NCBI RefSeq assembly: GCF_016862315.1
Contig: NZ_BOMS01000077.1
Location: 1 to 36,775, forward strand
Direction: 5' to 3'
Source of the DNA: Actinoplanes palleronii
GTDB lineage: Bacteria > Actinomycetota > Actinomycetes > Mycobacteriales > Micromonosporaceae
Length of the DNA stretch: 36,775 nucleotides
In this document: positions 1 through 8,206 of the stretch, one piece after another
Layout: each line of letters opens with the position of its first letter
Position numbering within the stretch: the first letter of the stretch is position 1
Made by a program: the position numbers and the translations under genes
Notes under the pieces: model-generated
Told to the model about the DNA's origin: nothing
What the model saw: the letters and a program-made list of their open reading frames with translations, nothing else
Databases searched by the model: none

Positions 1-29
1 GGCGGGTGGGGACTCTGCCCAGGTCGTAC

Positions 30-74
30 AAAAATGGGGGTCCAGCTCTGGGTTTCCCCCTCCCGGAGCTGGAC
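30..74 (-). terminator. Intrinsic terminator of the dioxygenase gene
   Basis: A 13-bp stem pairs positions 40-52 with 62-74 (core GTCCAGCTC/GAGCTGGAC, one G-T pair) around a 9-nt loop. Read on the minus strand the stem is followed by CCCCATTTTT. It lies 20 bp past the stop codon of the dioxygenase gene, so it is a good Rho-independent terminator candidate. Confidence 0.7.
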
Positions 75-94
75 GTATTCCATCCTCCGGGCCG

Positions 95-1021
95 CTAGGC
101 GGACGGGGAAGCGGTCGGCGAGGCCGTCGGGGGCGGGGTTCCGGGCGGCGGACCGCCGGGACCGCCGGGACCGCCCGGGCCGCCGGGGACCTCGACCGCG
201 GTCGGGTCCACCGTGATGGCGAGGCGGGCGACGTAGCCGATGCGCGGGGTGCCGGCGATGTCGGCCATCTCCCGGGCGGCGAGGTCGTCGCCGAAGACCA
301 TGTCGGAGGCGAGCGTGATGCGTTCCATGTTGGTGACGCTCGCCTCGTAGCCGGTCGCCTCGGCGTAGACCTTGTCCGCCACCGCCTCGGGGAACGCGAT
401 CTGGGAGGTCTTGCGGATCGGCCCGGCGCCGCTGGTCGCGTCGGCCAGCGAGGAGTAGACCTCGAAGTGGATGTGCGGCCAGCGGCCGGTGTAGCAGGCC
501 GGGAAGACCGTGGTGAACGTGACGCGGCCGAAGAAGTCGGTGACCTGGATGCCGCGCAGGTAGTTCTCCTCGGTGACACCGGAGGAGTAGAGCGAGTAAC
601 GCCCCTCCCGGTCGCAGTGCCAGACGTAGACCGCGGCGCCGGCCAGCGGCTTGCAGTCGAGGTCGCGGACGATCACGCTGAAGACCAGCGGCACACCGTG
701 CGCCACGCCGGTCGACCCGCCGAACGAGGGGCGGATGTCGCGCCGGACCACACCGGAGACGGTGCGCACGTCGATGCCGTTGGACCCGTCGGCGGGGAAC
801 GGGCCGGCCGTCTCCGACTCGACCTCCTCGGCGCAGGTGATCTCGTGAGCTTCGGCGCTGCCGGCGAGCAGGGCCGAACCACCGGTCAGGGCGAGGGCCC
901 CGGTCCCGCCGATCGCGGCGAGCATCCGCCGGCGGGACATGGTGCCGAGGTCGAACGCCAAACCCTTGTCATGCACCGCGCGCACATACGCGGCGTTGTC
1001 GGTATCCGGTTCGGATGCCAT
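95..1021 (-). CDS. Tat-exported intradiol ring-cleavage dioxygenase
   Basis: Protein of 308 aa resembling the catechol/protocatechuate 3,4-dioxygenase family, non-haem Fe(III) enzymes that cleave catecholic rings between the two hydroxyls. The family's iron ligands are visible: a tyrosine in GRYSLYS (about 140-146), then Tyr and two His in YTGRWPHIHFEVY (about 177-189). A twin-arginine leader (SRRRMLAAIGG, from about residue 29) is followed by a hydrophobic stretch ending near AEA-H, so the protein is probably exported folded. The C-terminus is a low-complexity Gly/Pro/Ser/Thr tail. I chose the ATG at 1019-1021 because AGGAGG sits 8 nt upstream; a start 14 codons earlier is possible but lacks this. 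Secreted members of this family are common in actinobacteria and often act on plant phenolics; the substrate here is not known. Confidence 0.88.
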   Translation of the reverse strand: MASEPDTDNAAYVRAVHDKGLAFDLGTMSRRRMLAAIGGTGALALTGGSALLAGSAEAHEITCAEEVESETAGPFPADGSNGIDVRTVSGVVRRDIRPSFGGSTGVAHGVPLVFSVIVRDLDCKPLAGAAVYVWHCDREGRYSLYSSGVTEENYLRGIQVTDFFGRVTFTTVFPACYTGRWPHIHFEVYSSLADATSGAGPIRKTSQIAFPEAVADKVYAEATGYEASVTNMERITLASDMVFGDDLAAREMADIAGTPRIGYVARLAITVDPTAVEVPGGPGGPGGPGGPPPGTPPPTASPTASPSA

Positions 1022-1129
1022 GTCTGCAACCTCCTGAATGGGGCGAAGCAGGCAGCACAACATCGAAGCCTATGAATAACCTGTGGTTGATCTCCCGGCC
1101 GCCATACCGGACCGGTCATAACCCGGGGC

Positions 1130-1144
1130 TACACTCCCGATCCA
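1130..1144 (+). promoter_or_regulatory. Candidate -10 element, leaderless start
   Basis: TACACT at 1130-1135 lies 8 nt before the ATG at 1144. This matches the usual distance from a -10 box to a transcription start, so the mRNA probably begins at or next to the start codon. No ribosome-binding site is visible and no clear -35 box was found. Confidence 0.45.
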
Positions 1145-2169
1145 TGCGCCTGATCAGGATCTCGCTCGCTGCCGCACTGCTCGCCGGCGGCGGGGCACTC
1201 GCTGTGACAACCGCGGGTTCCGCGTTCGCGAACGACCTGGTCACGCCGGTGCTCACGATCGACGCGACCACTGAGCCGGGTCACGTGGTGCGCATCCTCG
1301 GCGCCGCTACCGGGCTGCCCGCCGAGGCGTTCCCGGCGGTCACCTTCGTCCGCACCGACGCGGAGTCCCCGACCGGCGGCAAGCCGATCCGGGTGCCGCT
1401 CGGCGAGGGCGGCGCCATCAATCTCACCGACGCCCCGCCGGCCGGCGGCACGATCACCTACCTCGCGTCCACACCGGAGCTCGACGGGTATGCGGTCGTC
1501 ACCGCCCAGCTGACCGTCACCCTGCCGTTCAGCACTCCGGCACTGTCGCTGACGAACAACAAGAGCGTTTTTTCGTACGCGGAGCCGGTCCGGTTCACCG
1601 CCACGCTCGGCGACACGTGGACCAATCGCAAGGTCGAGATCTGGTCCGACCCGGCCGGCGCCGACCAGGGCGCCCGGCTGCTGGGCAGCGGCACGGTGAA
1701 CGGCTACCACCTGTACTCGGTGCCGCTCACGCTCACCCGCAACACCGTGGTCACCGTGAAGTTCGCCGGCGACACCCGGTTCGCTCCGCGCTCGGTGACG
1801 TCGACCGTCGGCACGAGGGTGGCGGCGAGCACCGCGATCACCAAGCACTACAAGACCGCGAAGATCGGGTCGACCGCGTACCAGTACGTACGAAAAGCAA
1901 AGAACCCGGTGTTCACCACGACCATGACCTACCAGCCGGGCCGCAAGCAGAAGCTGGCCTTCGAGTACTACTCGGCCGGCACCTGGAAGGCCTGGAAGAG
2001 CGGGCTGTTCGCGCTGAACACCGCGGGTAAGTCGACGTGGACGCTGACCGGCACGCACAAGACCGGCGTCCGGTACCGGGTCCGCACCGGTTACCTCCCG
2101 GGCACCTCCGGCGACACCCTGAACACCGCCACCTACGGCGCGTGGAAGTACTTCACCTTCACGAGCTGA
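1144..2169 (+). CDS. Secreted Ig-like repeat protein of unknown function
   Basis: 341-aa protein with a Sec signal peptide (MRLIRISLAAALLAGGGA..., cleavage near SAFA-ND, about residue 29) followed by beta-rich sequence. One segment (TPALSLTNNKSVFSYAEPVRFTATL...TVVTVKFAGDTRFAPRS, split here) resembles bacterial Ig-like domains that end in an 'F-x-G-D' strand. The C-terminal third is rich in Tyr, Trp, Lys and Thr (for example YYSAGTWKAWKSG) and resembles cell-surface repeats of actinobacteria. No catalytic motif is evident. I chose the ATG at 1144 because it begins the signal peptide and follows a -10-like TACACT. The 3' end overlaps that of convergent modC by 11 bp. The function is unknown; a structural or adhesive exoprotein is an inference. 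Confidence 0.8.
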   Translation: MRLIRISLAAALLAGGGALAVTTAGSAFANDLVTPVLTIDATTEPGHVVRILGAATGLPAEAFPAVTFVRTDAESPTGGKPIRVPLGEGGAINLTDAPPAGGTITYLASTPELDGYAVVTAQLTVTLPFSTPALSLTNNKSVFSYAEPVRFTATLGDTWTNRKVEIWSDPAGADQGARLLGSGTVNGYHLYSVPLTLTRNTVVTVKFAGDTRFAPRSVTSTVGTRVAASTAITKHYKTAKIGSTAYQYVRKAKNPVFTTTMTYQPGRKQKLAFEYYSAGTWKAWKSGLFALNTAGKSTWTLTGTHKTGVRYRVRTGYLPGTSGDTLNTATYGAWKYFTFTS

Positions 2170-3199
2170 CCGGGTAGGCCCGCGTCTCGCTGGCCTTGAC
2201 CGCCGCCCACAACTCCCGGCCCGGCGCGAGATCCAGGTGCGCGGCCGCGGCCGGGGTGATGTCGGCGGCCACCACGATCGGGCCGTCCAGGCGTACCCGC
2301 AGGTTGTCGCCGTGCCGTTGGATGTCGGTGAGCACCGCGGGCCAGGTGTTGCGGGGGCTGCCGTCCGGCCGGGCCGGGTGCAACGCGACGGCCGCCGGGG
2401 GGAAGGCCACAAACGCGTCGCCGTGCACGACGTCGGTCGCGGTCAGAGCAAAACCACCTTCCAGGTGTACGACGTGACCGTCGCCCCGGCCGCGGTACAG
2501 GTTGAGGCCGACCAGCTGGGCCACGTAGTCGGTACGGGGCTGGGCGGTGATCGTGGCCGCGTCGCCCTCCTGGACCACCCGGCCGTCCTCCACGATGACC
2601 AGCCGGTCCGCGAGCACCAGCGCGTCCAGCGGATCGTGGGTGACCAGCAGGGTCGCACCGGGATGCGCGGACAGGTGCCGGTGCAGCTCGGCCCGGGTCT
2701 CCAGCCGGGTCCGCGCGTCGAGTGCCGCGAGCGGCTCGTCGAGCAGCAGCAGCACCGGGTCGACGGCGAGCGCCCGGGCCAGCGCGACCCGCTGGGCCTG
2801 CCCGCCGGAGAGGTGCCGCGGTTTGCGGCGTGCAAAGTCGGTCAGCCCGACCCGGGCCAGCCACCGGTCCGCGATCTCGTGCGCGGCGCGGCGGTCCGCA
2901 CCGTGCCGCCGCGGGCCGAACGCCACGTTGTCCCGTGCGCTGAGGTGCGGAAACAGCAGGTAGTCCTGGAACACCACGCCGACCCGGCGCCGCTCGGGTG
3001 GCACCTCGGTGAGGTCCCGGTCCGCCAGGGTGACATGTCCGCTGGTCAACGGGATGAGCCCGGCCAGGGCACGCAGGGCGGTGGTCTTGCCGGCTCCGTT
3101 CGGCCCGAGCAGGGCGACCGTCTCGCCCGCGGCGATGGTCAACTCGAGGTCCAGGCGGAAGCCGCCCCGGTGCACGACCAGGTGAGCATCCAGGGTCAT
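2159..3199 (-). CDS. modC: Molybdate ABC transporter ATP-binding protein ModC
   Basis: 346-aa ATPase that powers molybdate (or tungstate) import with ModB and ModA. It shows Walker A GPNGAGKTT (32-40), Q-loop VVFQDY (75-80), ABC signature LSGGQAQRV (130-138), Walker B LLLLDEP (150-156) and switch His in LLVTHD. The C-terminal region (about 285-346) fits the oxyanion-binding TOBE/Mop domain found in ModC. I chose the ATG at 3197-3199 because the ABC fold begins there and it overlaps the modB stop as ATGA; the open frame upstream is a shadow of modB. It is the last gene of a four-gene operon. Its 3' end overlaps the convergent secreted-protein gene by 11 bp, leaving no room for a terminator between them. 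Confidence 0.93.
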   Translation of the reverse strand: MTLDAHLVVHRGGFRLDLELTIAAGETVALLGPNGAGKTTALRALAGLIPLTSGHVTLADRDLTEVPPERRRVGVVFQDYLLFPHLSARDNVAFGPRRHGADRRAAHEIADRWLARVGLTDFARRKPRHLSGGQAQRVALARALAVDPVLLLLDEPLAALDARTRLETRAELHRHLSAHPGATLLVTHDPLDALVLADRLVIVEDGRVVQEGDAATITAQPRTDYVAQLVGLNLYRGRGDGHVVHLEGGFALTATDVVHGDAFVAFPPAAVALHPARPDGSPRNTWPAVLTDIQRHGDNLRVRLDGPIVVAADITPAAAAHLDLAPGRELWAAVKASETRAYPVSS

Positions 3200-3984
3200 G
3201 GAGCGGTCAGCCACCGATCGCGCAGGCCGGCCAGGATCGTCACCGACACCACCAGCAGGATCAGGCTGAGCACCACCGCTCCGTCCAGGTCGCCGCTCTC
3301 CATGGTCTGGTAGACCGCGAGCGGCATGGTCTGAGTGATCCCCGGATAGTTGCCGGCGAAGGTGATCGTAGCGCCGAACTCGCCGAGCGCCCGCGCCCAG
3401 CAGAGCACCGCGCCGGCCGCGATCCCCGGCGCCACCAGCGGCAACGTCACGTGGGTGAACGTGGTCCAGCGGGTCGCACCGAGGGTGGCGGCGGCCTCCT
3501 CGAAGCGGGTGTCGGCGCCGCGCAGCGCGCCCTCCACCGAGATGACCAGGAACGGCAGCGCCACGAACGCCTCGGCGATCACCACCCCGGCCGTGGTGAA
3601 CGGCAGGCTGATCCCGAACGTCGAGTCCAGCCAGCTGCCGATCAGGCCGCGCCGGCCGAGGGCGAGCAGCAGGGCGATGCCGCCGACCACCGGTGGCAGC
3701 ACCAGCGGCACGGTGATCAGCGCCCGGACCACCCGCCGGCCGGGAAACGTGACCCGGGCCAGCACCCAGGCCAGCGGGACGCCCAGCACCAGGCAGAGCA
3801 GGGTGGCCAGGCTCGCGGTCAGCAACGACAACCGCAGAGCCTGGACCACCCCCGGTTCGGTGAGCCGGGACAGCAGCGTGGTCCACGGGGTGCGCCAGAG
3901 GAGCCCGGCGAGCGGCAGGACCAGGAAGATCAGTCCGCCGATCGCCGGCACCAGCAGCGCGATCGGGACCCGCTGCCTGGTCAC
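3196..3984 (-). CDS. modB: Molybdate ABC transporter permease ModB
   Basis: 262-aa inner-membrane permease with about five to six hydrophobic helices. The EAA-type coupling loop that contacts ModC is visible as EAAATLGATRWTTFTHVTLP. It is followed by GEFGATITFAGN and the TQTMPLAVY segment, both characteristic of ModB rather than of sulfate permeases. It starts at GTG (3982-3984), overlapping the modA stop as GTGA, and ends overlapping the modC start by 4 bp, so translation of modA, modB and modC is probably coupled. Length is normal for the family. Confidence 0.93.
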   Translation of the reverse strand: MTRQRVPIALLVPAIGGLIFLVLPLAGLLWRTPWTTLLSRLTEPGVVQALRLSLLTASLATLLCLVLGVPLAWVLARVTFPGRRVVRALITVPLVLPPVVGGIALLLALGRRGLIGSWLDSTFGISLPFTTAGVVIAEAFVALPFLVISVEGALRGADTRFEEAAATLGATRWTTFTHVTLPLVAPGIAAGAVLCWARALGEFGATITFAGNYPGITQTMPLAVYQTMESGDLDGAVVLSLILLVVSVTILAGLRDRWLTAP

Positions 3985-4724
3985 GGCGCCTGGAATCCGG
4001 CTTCGCTGAGCACCTTCAGCCCGTCGGCGGAGAGCACGTAGTCGACGAACTGCTGCGCGCCGGTCGCGTTCGTGGCGTTCTTCAGCACCGCGATCGGGTA
4101 CTCGTTGATCGCCTTGGCCGACTCCGGGAACTCGACAGCGTCGATGTCGGCCGCCGAGGCCTTGGCGTCGGTGCGGTAGACCAGCGCCGCGTCCACCTCA
4201 CCCAGCTTGACCTTGGTGAGCGCCGCCTTCACGTCCTGTTCCAGGGTGACCGGGGTGAGCTTGACCCCGGACGCCTCCAGCGCCGTCTTGGCGGCCGCGC
4301 CACAGGGCACCGCCTCGGCGCAGAGCGCGACCTTGAGATCGGCCTTGGTCAGGTCGGCCAGACCGGCGATCTTCTTCGGGTTGCCCTTCGCGGTCGCGAT
4401 CACCAGTTGGTTCTTCGCGAACATGGTCGGGCTGACGGCGTCGGCGACGTCCGCCATGTTCTTCGACGCGGCCGACGCGAACACGTCGGCCGGTGCACCC
4501 TGGTTGATCTGGGTGGCCAGCGCCGAGCTGCCGGCGAAGTTGAACTTCACCGTGGTCCCGTCGTGTGCCGCCTCGAACTGCTTGCCGAGCGCGGTGAACG
4601 ACTCGGTGAGCGACGCGGCCGCGAACACGGTGACCGTGCTGTTCTCCGCCGCCTTGTCATCGGACGTCCCGCTGCACCCGGCCAGGCCCAGTGCCAGCAC
4701 GAGCGCTGCGATCCTGATCTTCAA
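3981..4724 (-). CDS. modA: Molybdate-binding lipoprotein ModA
   Basis: 247-aa periplasmic-type binding protein that captures molybdate for ModBC. It has a lipoprotein signal peptide with lipobox LAGC (cysteine at residue 17), so it should be membrane-anchored as expected in a Gram-positive. Family motifs include the N-terminal TVFAAASLTESF, in which serine and alanine backbone groups help bind the oxyanion, plus FAGSSALATQINQGAPADVFASA and the C-terminal YVLSADG. The gene overlaps the upstream regulator by 4 bp (ATGA, 4721-4724) and modB by 4 bp. Specificity for molybdate over tungstate cannot be read from the sequence, but the MoeA neighbour favours molybdate. Confidence 0.93.
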   Translation of the reverse strand: MKIRIAALVLALGLAGCSGTSDDKAAENSTVTVFAAASLTESFTALGKQFEAAHDGTTVKFNFAGSSALATQINQGAPADVFASAASKNMADVADAVSPTMFAKNQLVIATAKGNPKKIAGLADLTKADLKVALCAEAVPCGAAAKTALEASGVKLTPVTLEQDVKAALTKVKLGEVDAALVYRTDAKASAADIDAVEFPESAKAINEYPIAVLKNATNATGAQQFVDYVLSADGLKVLSEAGFQAP

Positions 4725-5128
4725 CTGTTTCTCCCCACAGTGGACCGCTCCACCACCACGGTGGTCGATTTGATGACCGCCACCGCCACCGAGCCGACCC
4801 GCAGGTCCAGCTCGTCGACGGCTTCCCGGCTCATCAGCGACACCAGCCGGAACGGTCCGGCCTGGATGTCGACCTGAGCCATCACGGTGTCCTTGACCAC
4901 GGCGGTCACGATCCCGCGCAGCCGGTTGCGGGCCGACGAGGAATCCGAGCGCCCGTCCGGCTCGGCGGCCTGTGCCCGGACGAAGCCGGCCAGGTCCACC
5001 CCGTCGATCACCCGGTGGCCGTGCTCGTCGCGGAAGGCGGCGAGCCGGCCGGCATCGACCCAGCGGCGCACCGTGTCCGGGCTGACCCCGAGCAACTCGG
5101 CCGCCTCGCCGATCTGGAACACCGTCAT
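4721..5128 (-). CDS. HTH-TOBE molybdate-responsive regulator
   Basis: 135-aa protein with two parts. The N-terminus is a MerR/excisionase-like helix-turn-helix (IGEAAELLGVSPDTVRRWVDAGRLAAFRDEHGHR, split across about residues 5-40). The C-terminus (about 67-133) is a single TOBE/Mop molybdate-binding domain (NRLRGIVTAVVKD, then VSLMSREAVDELDLRVG). It is a compact alternative to ModE and is likely to sense intracellular molybdate and control the mod operon that it heads. I chose the ATG at 5126-5128: AAGGTGAG lies 6 nt upstream, and the same bases also form a possible -10 (TAAGGT). GTG starts at 5137 and 5152 are alternatives. The coupling to modA (4-bp overlap) argues for autoregulation; whether it represses or activates is unknown. 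Confidence 0.85.
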   Translation of the reverse strand: MTVFQIGEAAELLGVSPDTVRRWVDAGRLAAFRDEHGHRVIDGVDLAGFVRAQAAEPDGRSDSSSARNRLRGIVTAVVKDTVMAQVDIQAGPFRLVSLMSREAVDELDLRVGSVAVAVIKSTTVVVERSTVGRNS

Positions 5129-5163
5129 ATCGCTCACCTTAATCTTCCGCACTTGCCAGCCAA
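5126..5163 (-). promoter_or_regulatory. Candidate promoter of the mod operon
   Basis: On the minus strand TTGGCT (5158-5163) and TAAGGT (5136-5141) are separated by 16 bp. The -10 box ends 7 nt before the ATG at 5128, the spacing expected of a leaderless transcript. The alternative reading of the same bases is an AAGGTGAG ribosome-binding site; sequence alone does not separate the two. Confidence 0.4.
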
Positions 5164-5297
5164 AATGTCGTTCATCACCGGCATACTCCGGCCACTCGCC
5201 GCTCCACCGGCCGCACCTGCGGCTCGATCAGGTGACCCGGGTCCCGCGATCATGGCCCATCATCAACTTCGACGGTCCACGACGAGAGCTGGTCTTC

Positions 5298-6443
5298 ATG
5301 ATCGAGCACGGTCCCGGCATGCCGTGGGCGGTGGCCCACGCGACCGCCGGTGACCTGGCGCGGCCGCTGCCCGCCGAGCGAACCACACCGGACGCGGCGA
5401 TCGGCCGGATTCTGGCCGTGCCGCTGCGCGCCGCGGTCGCGGTCCCGGCGTTCGACACCGCGGCCATGGACGGCTACGCGATCACCGGTCCGGGTCCGTG
5501 GCGGGTCGTCGGCCGCCGGCTGGCCGGGCCCGGCGAGCCGGTCGATCCGCTGCTCGGCGGCACCGCGATCGAGATCGGCACGGGAGCGGCGGTGCCACCG
5601 ACGACCGAGGCGGTTCTTCCGTACGAGGACAGCACCCGGCACGGTGACCTGGTCAGCGGCGAGCCCCGGCGCCCGCACATCCGTCGCACCGGCGAGGACC
5701 TCCGGCCCGGTGACCTGCTGGCCGACGCGGGACGACCGGTCACCGCGACGATGGCGGCCGCGGCCGTGCAGGCCGGTGTCGAGGAGCTGCACACCCACCG
5801 GCCGCCGGCGGTCACGCTGTTCGTCACCGGCGACGAGGTGATCACTTCCGGGCAGCCGGGACCGGGTCAGGTGCGGGACAGCTTCACCGGCCTGGTCAGC
5901 GCGGTCACCGCACGGGCCGGTGGCCACCTGCTCCGCAGCACCCGGCTGCCGGACGACCCGGCGGCGCTGGCCGACGCGCTGGGCCGGCCGGGCGCCGAGG
6001 TGGTCGTGGTGAGCGGCTCGTCCTCGGCCGGCGCCGCCGATCACCTGCACCGGGTGCTGACCGCGCTGGACGCGACGTGGCACGTACGCGGGGTGGCCTG
6101 CCGTCCCGGGCATCCGCAGGGGCTGGCCGAGCTGCCCGGCGGCCGCTGGGTGGTGAGCCTGCCCGGCAATCCCTACGCGGGACTGGTCGCCGCACTGACC
6201 CTGCTGGAGCCGTTGCTCGCGGCGCTGGCCGGCCGGGCCGCCGCGCCACCGGTCACCGCCGTGGTGACCGGGGAGGCCCGGTTGTATGCCGCGGGCGTAC
6301 GCATCGTGCCGGTGACCGGGACCCGGATCCGGCCCGGCGCTCGCCCCGGCAGCCTGCACACCGCGGCGGCCGCGGACTCTCTCGCGGTTCTCAGCGCTGC
6401 GTGGCGCAGCGGCGACCCAGCGCCACGACTGGTCCTGCCCTGA
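5298..6443 (+). CDS. moeA: MoeA-like molybdopterin molybdenumtransferase
   Basis: 381-aa protein of the MoeA/gephyrin-E family, which inserts molybdenum into adenylylated molybdopterin. Landmarks are AFDTAAMDGYAI near residue 50-60, FVTGDEV in the central domain, and LPGNPYAGLVA near residue 290. The loop usually written SGGVSVG is SGSSSAG here (about residue 238), but the following aspartate (AADHL) is kept, so activity is plausible though substrate contacts may differ. I chose the ATG at 5298; MPWAV seven codons later is a credible alternative, since neither has a strong ribosome-binding site. It is divergent from the mod operon with 169 bp between, so uptake and cofactor insertion may share control. 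Confidence 0.85.
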   Translation: MIEHGPGMPWAVAHATAGDLARPLPAERTTPDAAIGRILAVPLRAAVAVPAFDTAAMDGYAITGPGPWRVVGRRLAGPGEPVDPLLGGTAIEIGTGAAVPPTTEAVLPYEDSTRHGDLVSGEPRRPHIRRTGEDLRPGDLLADAGRPVTATMAAAAVQAGVEELHTHRPPAVTLFVTGDEVITSGQPGPGQVRDSFTGLVSAVTARAGGHLLRSTRLPDDPAALADALGRPGAEVVVVSGSSSAGAADHLHRVLTALDATWHVRGVACRPGHPQGLAELPGGRWVVSLPGNPYAGLVAALTLLEPLLAALAGRAAAPPVTAVVTGEARLYAAGVRIVPVTGTRIRPGARPGSLHTAAAADSLAVLSAAWRSGDPAPRLVLP

Positions 6444-6506
6444 CCGATTTCGGAAAAAGTCGGGAGCCCCGGGCAACCTTTCCGGCGGCGGTGGCCACCT
6501 CGAGTC

Positions 6507-8159
6507 ATGACCCCCGATCCCCAGTTCCCCTCCTCGCACCGGCGCCCGGCCTCCCGGAAGAAGCGGAAGGCCCTGGCCGGCGGCATCGCCGCGGTCGCGG
6601 TGCTGGCCGGCGCCGGCCTGCTCGGCGGCCAGCCGTGGGCGAACGCCGCGTCGAGCATCACCTTCGACACCGGCACCGGCCTGACGTTCGCGGTGAACAC
6701 CACGAACGGGAACGTGACATCGCTGAAGCACGACGGCACCGAGCTGACCGCTTCCGGTCAGGCCGCCGGGCAGTTCGAGTCCGGCTGGTCGTCCGCCACG
6801 GTCACCAGCCAGAGCTTCAACAGCGGCGCGTCGATCCTGGTCAGCGCGACGAACTCGTCGATCGGCGTGACCCAGTACTACTTCGCGCGCAAGAACGACA
6901 ACACGCTCTACATGGCCACCGACATCACCAAGGCGCTGAACCCGGGTGAGGCCCGGTTCATCACCCGGCTGAAGAGCTCGCTGCTGACCACGTCACCGGT
7001 GGCCGCGAAGACGTCCGGCACCACGTCGACGGTCGAGGGCTCGGACGTGTTCGCGTTCGCGAGCGGCCAGACCGCGTCGAAGTTCTTCAGCTCGCAGCGG
7101 CTGATCGCGCAGACCCCGTTCGGCGCGAGCGGAAACGGTCACGGGGCGTACATCATCGCCGGCAACAACGACATGACCTCGGGTGGCCCGTTCTTCCGGG
7201 ACATCGAGGTGAACGACACCGGCACCGCGGTCAACATCACCCACTACATGTTCAGCGGGCACCAGCAGACCGAGGCGCTCCGGCTCGGCCTGCACGGCCC
7301 GTACGCCCTGGCGGTCACGGACGGCGAGTCGCCGACCGTGCACAGCATGGACTTCCTCAGCTCGTACATCCCGGGCCTGCTCTCCAACGCCCAGCGCGGC
7401 GGCGTGACCGGCACCGCGAGCGGCTCGTGGAACGGCCTGACGGCGACGGTCGGGCTGGCCGGCACGAACGGTCAGTACTGGGGCTCGGTCAAGTCCGGCA
7501 AGTTCGTCATCGGGCACATCAAGCCGGGCACCTACACCGCCACCCTGTACGCCGGTGAGCTGGCCGTCGGCACCCCCAAGACGATCACGGTGACCGCCGC
7601 GGCGACCACCTCGCTCGCGGTCACCGGCAACGTCCCGGCGGCCGGCACGCTCTTCCAGCTCGGCACGTTCGACGGCACCCCGGCCGGCTTCCTGAACGCC
7701 GACAAGATCGAGACCATGCACCCGTCGGACAGCCGGATGGCCGCCTGGACGGCGAGCAGCTACAGCGTCGCGTCCGGCGCCGCGAAGTTCCCGATGGCCG
7801 AGTTCAAGTCGGTCAACTCGCCGATGGCCCTGAACTTCACCCTCGCCTCGGTCCCGGCCAACGGCGTCAAGCTGCGCGTCGCGACCACCTCGGCGTTCGC
7901 CGGTGGCCGTCCCGCGGTCACCATCGGCAGCTACTCGTCGCCGTCGTCGGCCTCACCCGCCCCGGCCAACCTGGACTCCCGCAACGTCACCCGGGGGACC
8001 TGGCGGGGGATCAACACCACGTACACGTTCACCGTCCCGGCGAGCGCGCTGAAGGCCGGCAGCAACACCCTGTCGATCTCCACGATCAGCGGCAGCAGCG
8101 GCGCGACGTTCCTGAGCCCGAACTTCATCTTCGACGGCTTGGCCCTCGACCCGGCGTAG
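6507..8159 (+). CDS. Secreted rhamnogalacturonan endolyase, PL4 family
   Basis: 550-aa exported enzyme predicted to cleave the rhamnogalacturonan-I backbone of pectin by beta-elimination. A long basic leader (SRKKRKALAGG) and hydrophobic segment end near ANAA (about residue 49). The three PL4 modules follow: a beta-sandwich catalytic domain (about 50-290) containing YMFSGHQQTEALRLGLHGPY, whose histidine fits the family's catalytic position; a small FnIII-like domain (about 297-370, with SVKSGKFVIGHIKPGTYTAT); and a C-terminal carbohydrate-binding-like jelly roll (about 376-550, beginning LFQLGTFDGTPAGF). The ATG at 6507 is the natural signal-peptide start but has only a weak ribosome-binding site. 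It is 63 bp from moeA. Family assignment rests on domain order and these motifs. Confidence 0.85.
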   Translation: MTPDPQFPSSHRRPASRKKRKALAGGIAAVAVLAGAGLLGGQPWANAASSITFDTGTGLTFAVNTTNGNVTSLKHDGTELTASGQAAGQFESGWSSATVTSQSFNSGASILVSATNSSIGVTQYYFARKNDNTLYMATDITKALNPGEARFITRLKSSLLTTSPVAAKTSGTTSTVEGSDVFAFASGQTASKFFSSQRLIAQTPFGASGNGHGAYIIAGNNDMTSGGPFFRDIEVNDTGTAVNITHYMFSGHQQTEALRLGLHGPYALAVTDGESPTVHSMDFLSSYIPGLLSNAQRGGVTGTASGSWNGLTATVGLAGTNGQYWGSVKSGKFVIGHIKPGTYTATLYAGELAVGTPKTITVTAAATTSLAVTGNVPAAGTLFQLGTFDGTPAGFLNADKIETMHPSDSRMAAWTASSYSVASGAAKFPMAEFKSVNSPMALNFTLASVPANGVKLRVATTSAFAGGRPAVTIGSYSSPSSASPAPANLDSRNVTRGTWRGINTTYTFTVPASALKAGSNTLSISTISGSSGATFLSPNFIFDGLALDPA

Positions 8160-8174
8160 CCCTCGATCGGCACG

Positions 8175-8202
8175 GAGCGGGGGTCCTTCCGGATCCCCGC
8201 TC
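8175..8202. terminator. Hairpin between convergent genes
   Basis: Arms 8175-8186 and 8191-8202 (GAGCGGGGGTCC with its complement, one G-T pair) enclose a TTCC loop. It sits between the ends of the lyase gene and the convergent oxidoreductase gene and probably terminates both, although no T-tract follows on either side. Confidence 0.5.
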
Positions 8203-8206
8203 ACTG

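Noticed and set aside
6460..6506. GGGCAACC...CGAGTC before the lyase gene as an ECF-type promoter or a riboswitch
   Set aside because: The putative -10 would touch the ATG and leave no room for a transcript start, spacing is too long for an ECF promoter, and 63 bp is too short for the c-di-AMP or c-di-GMP aptamers I considered.
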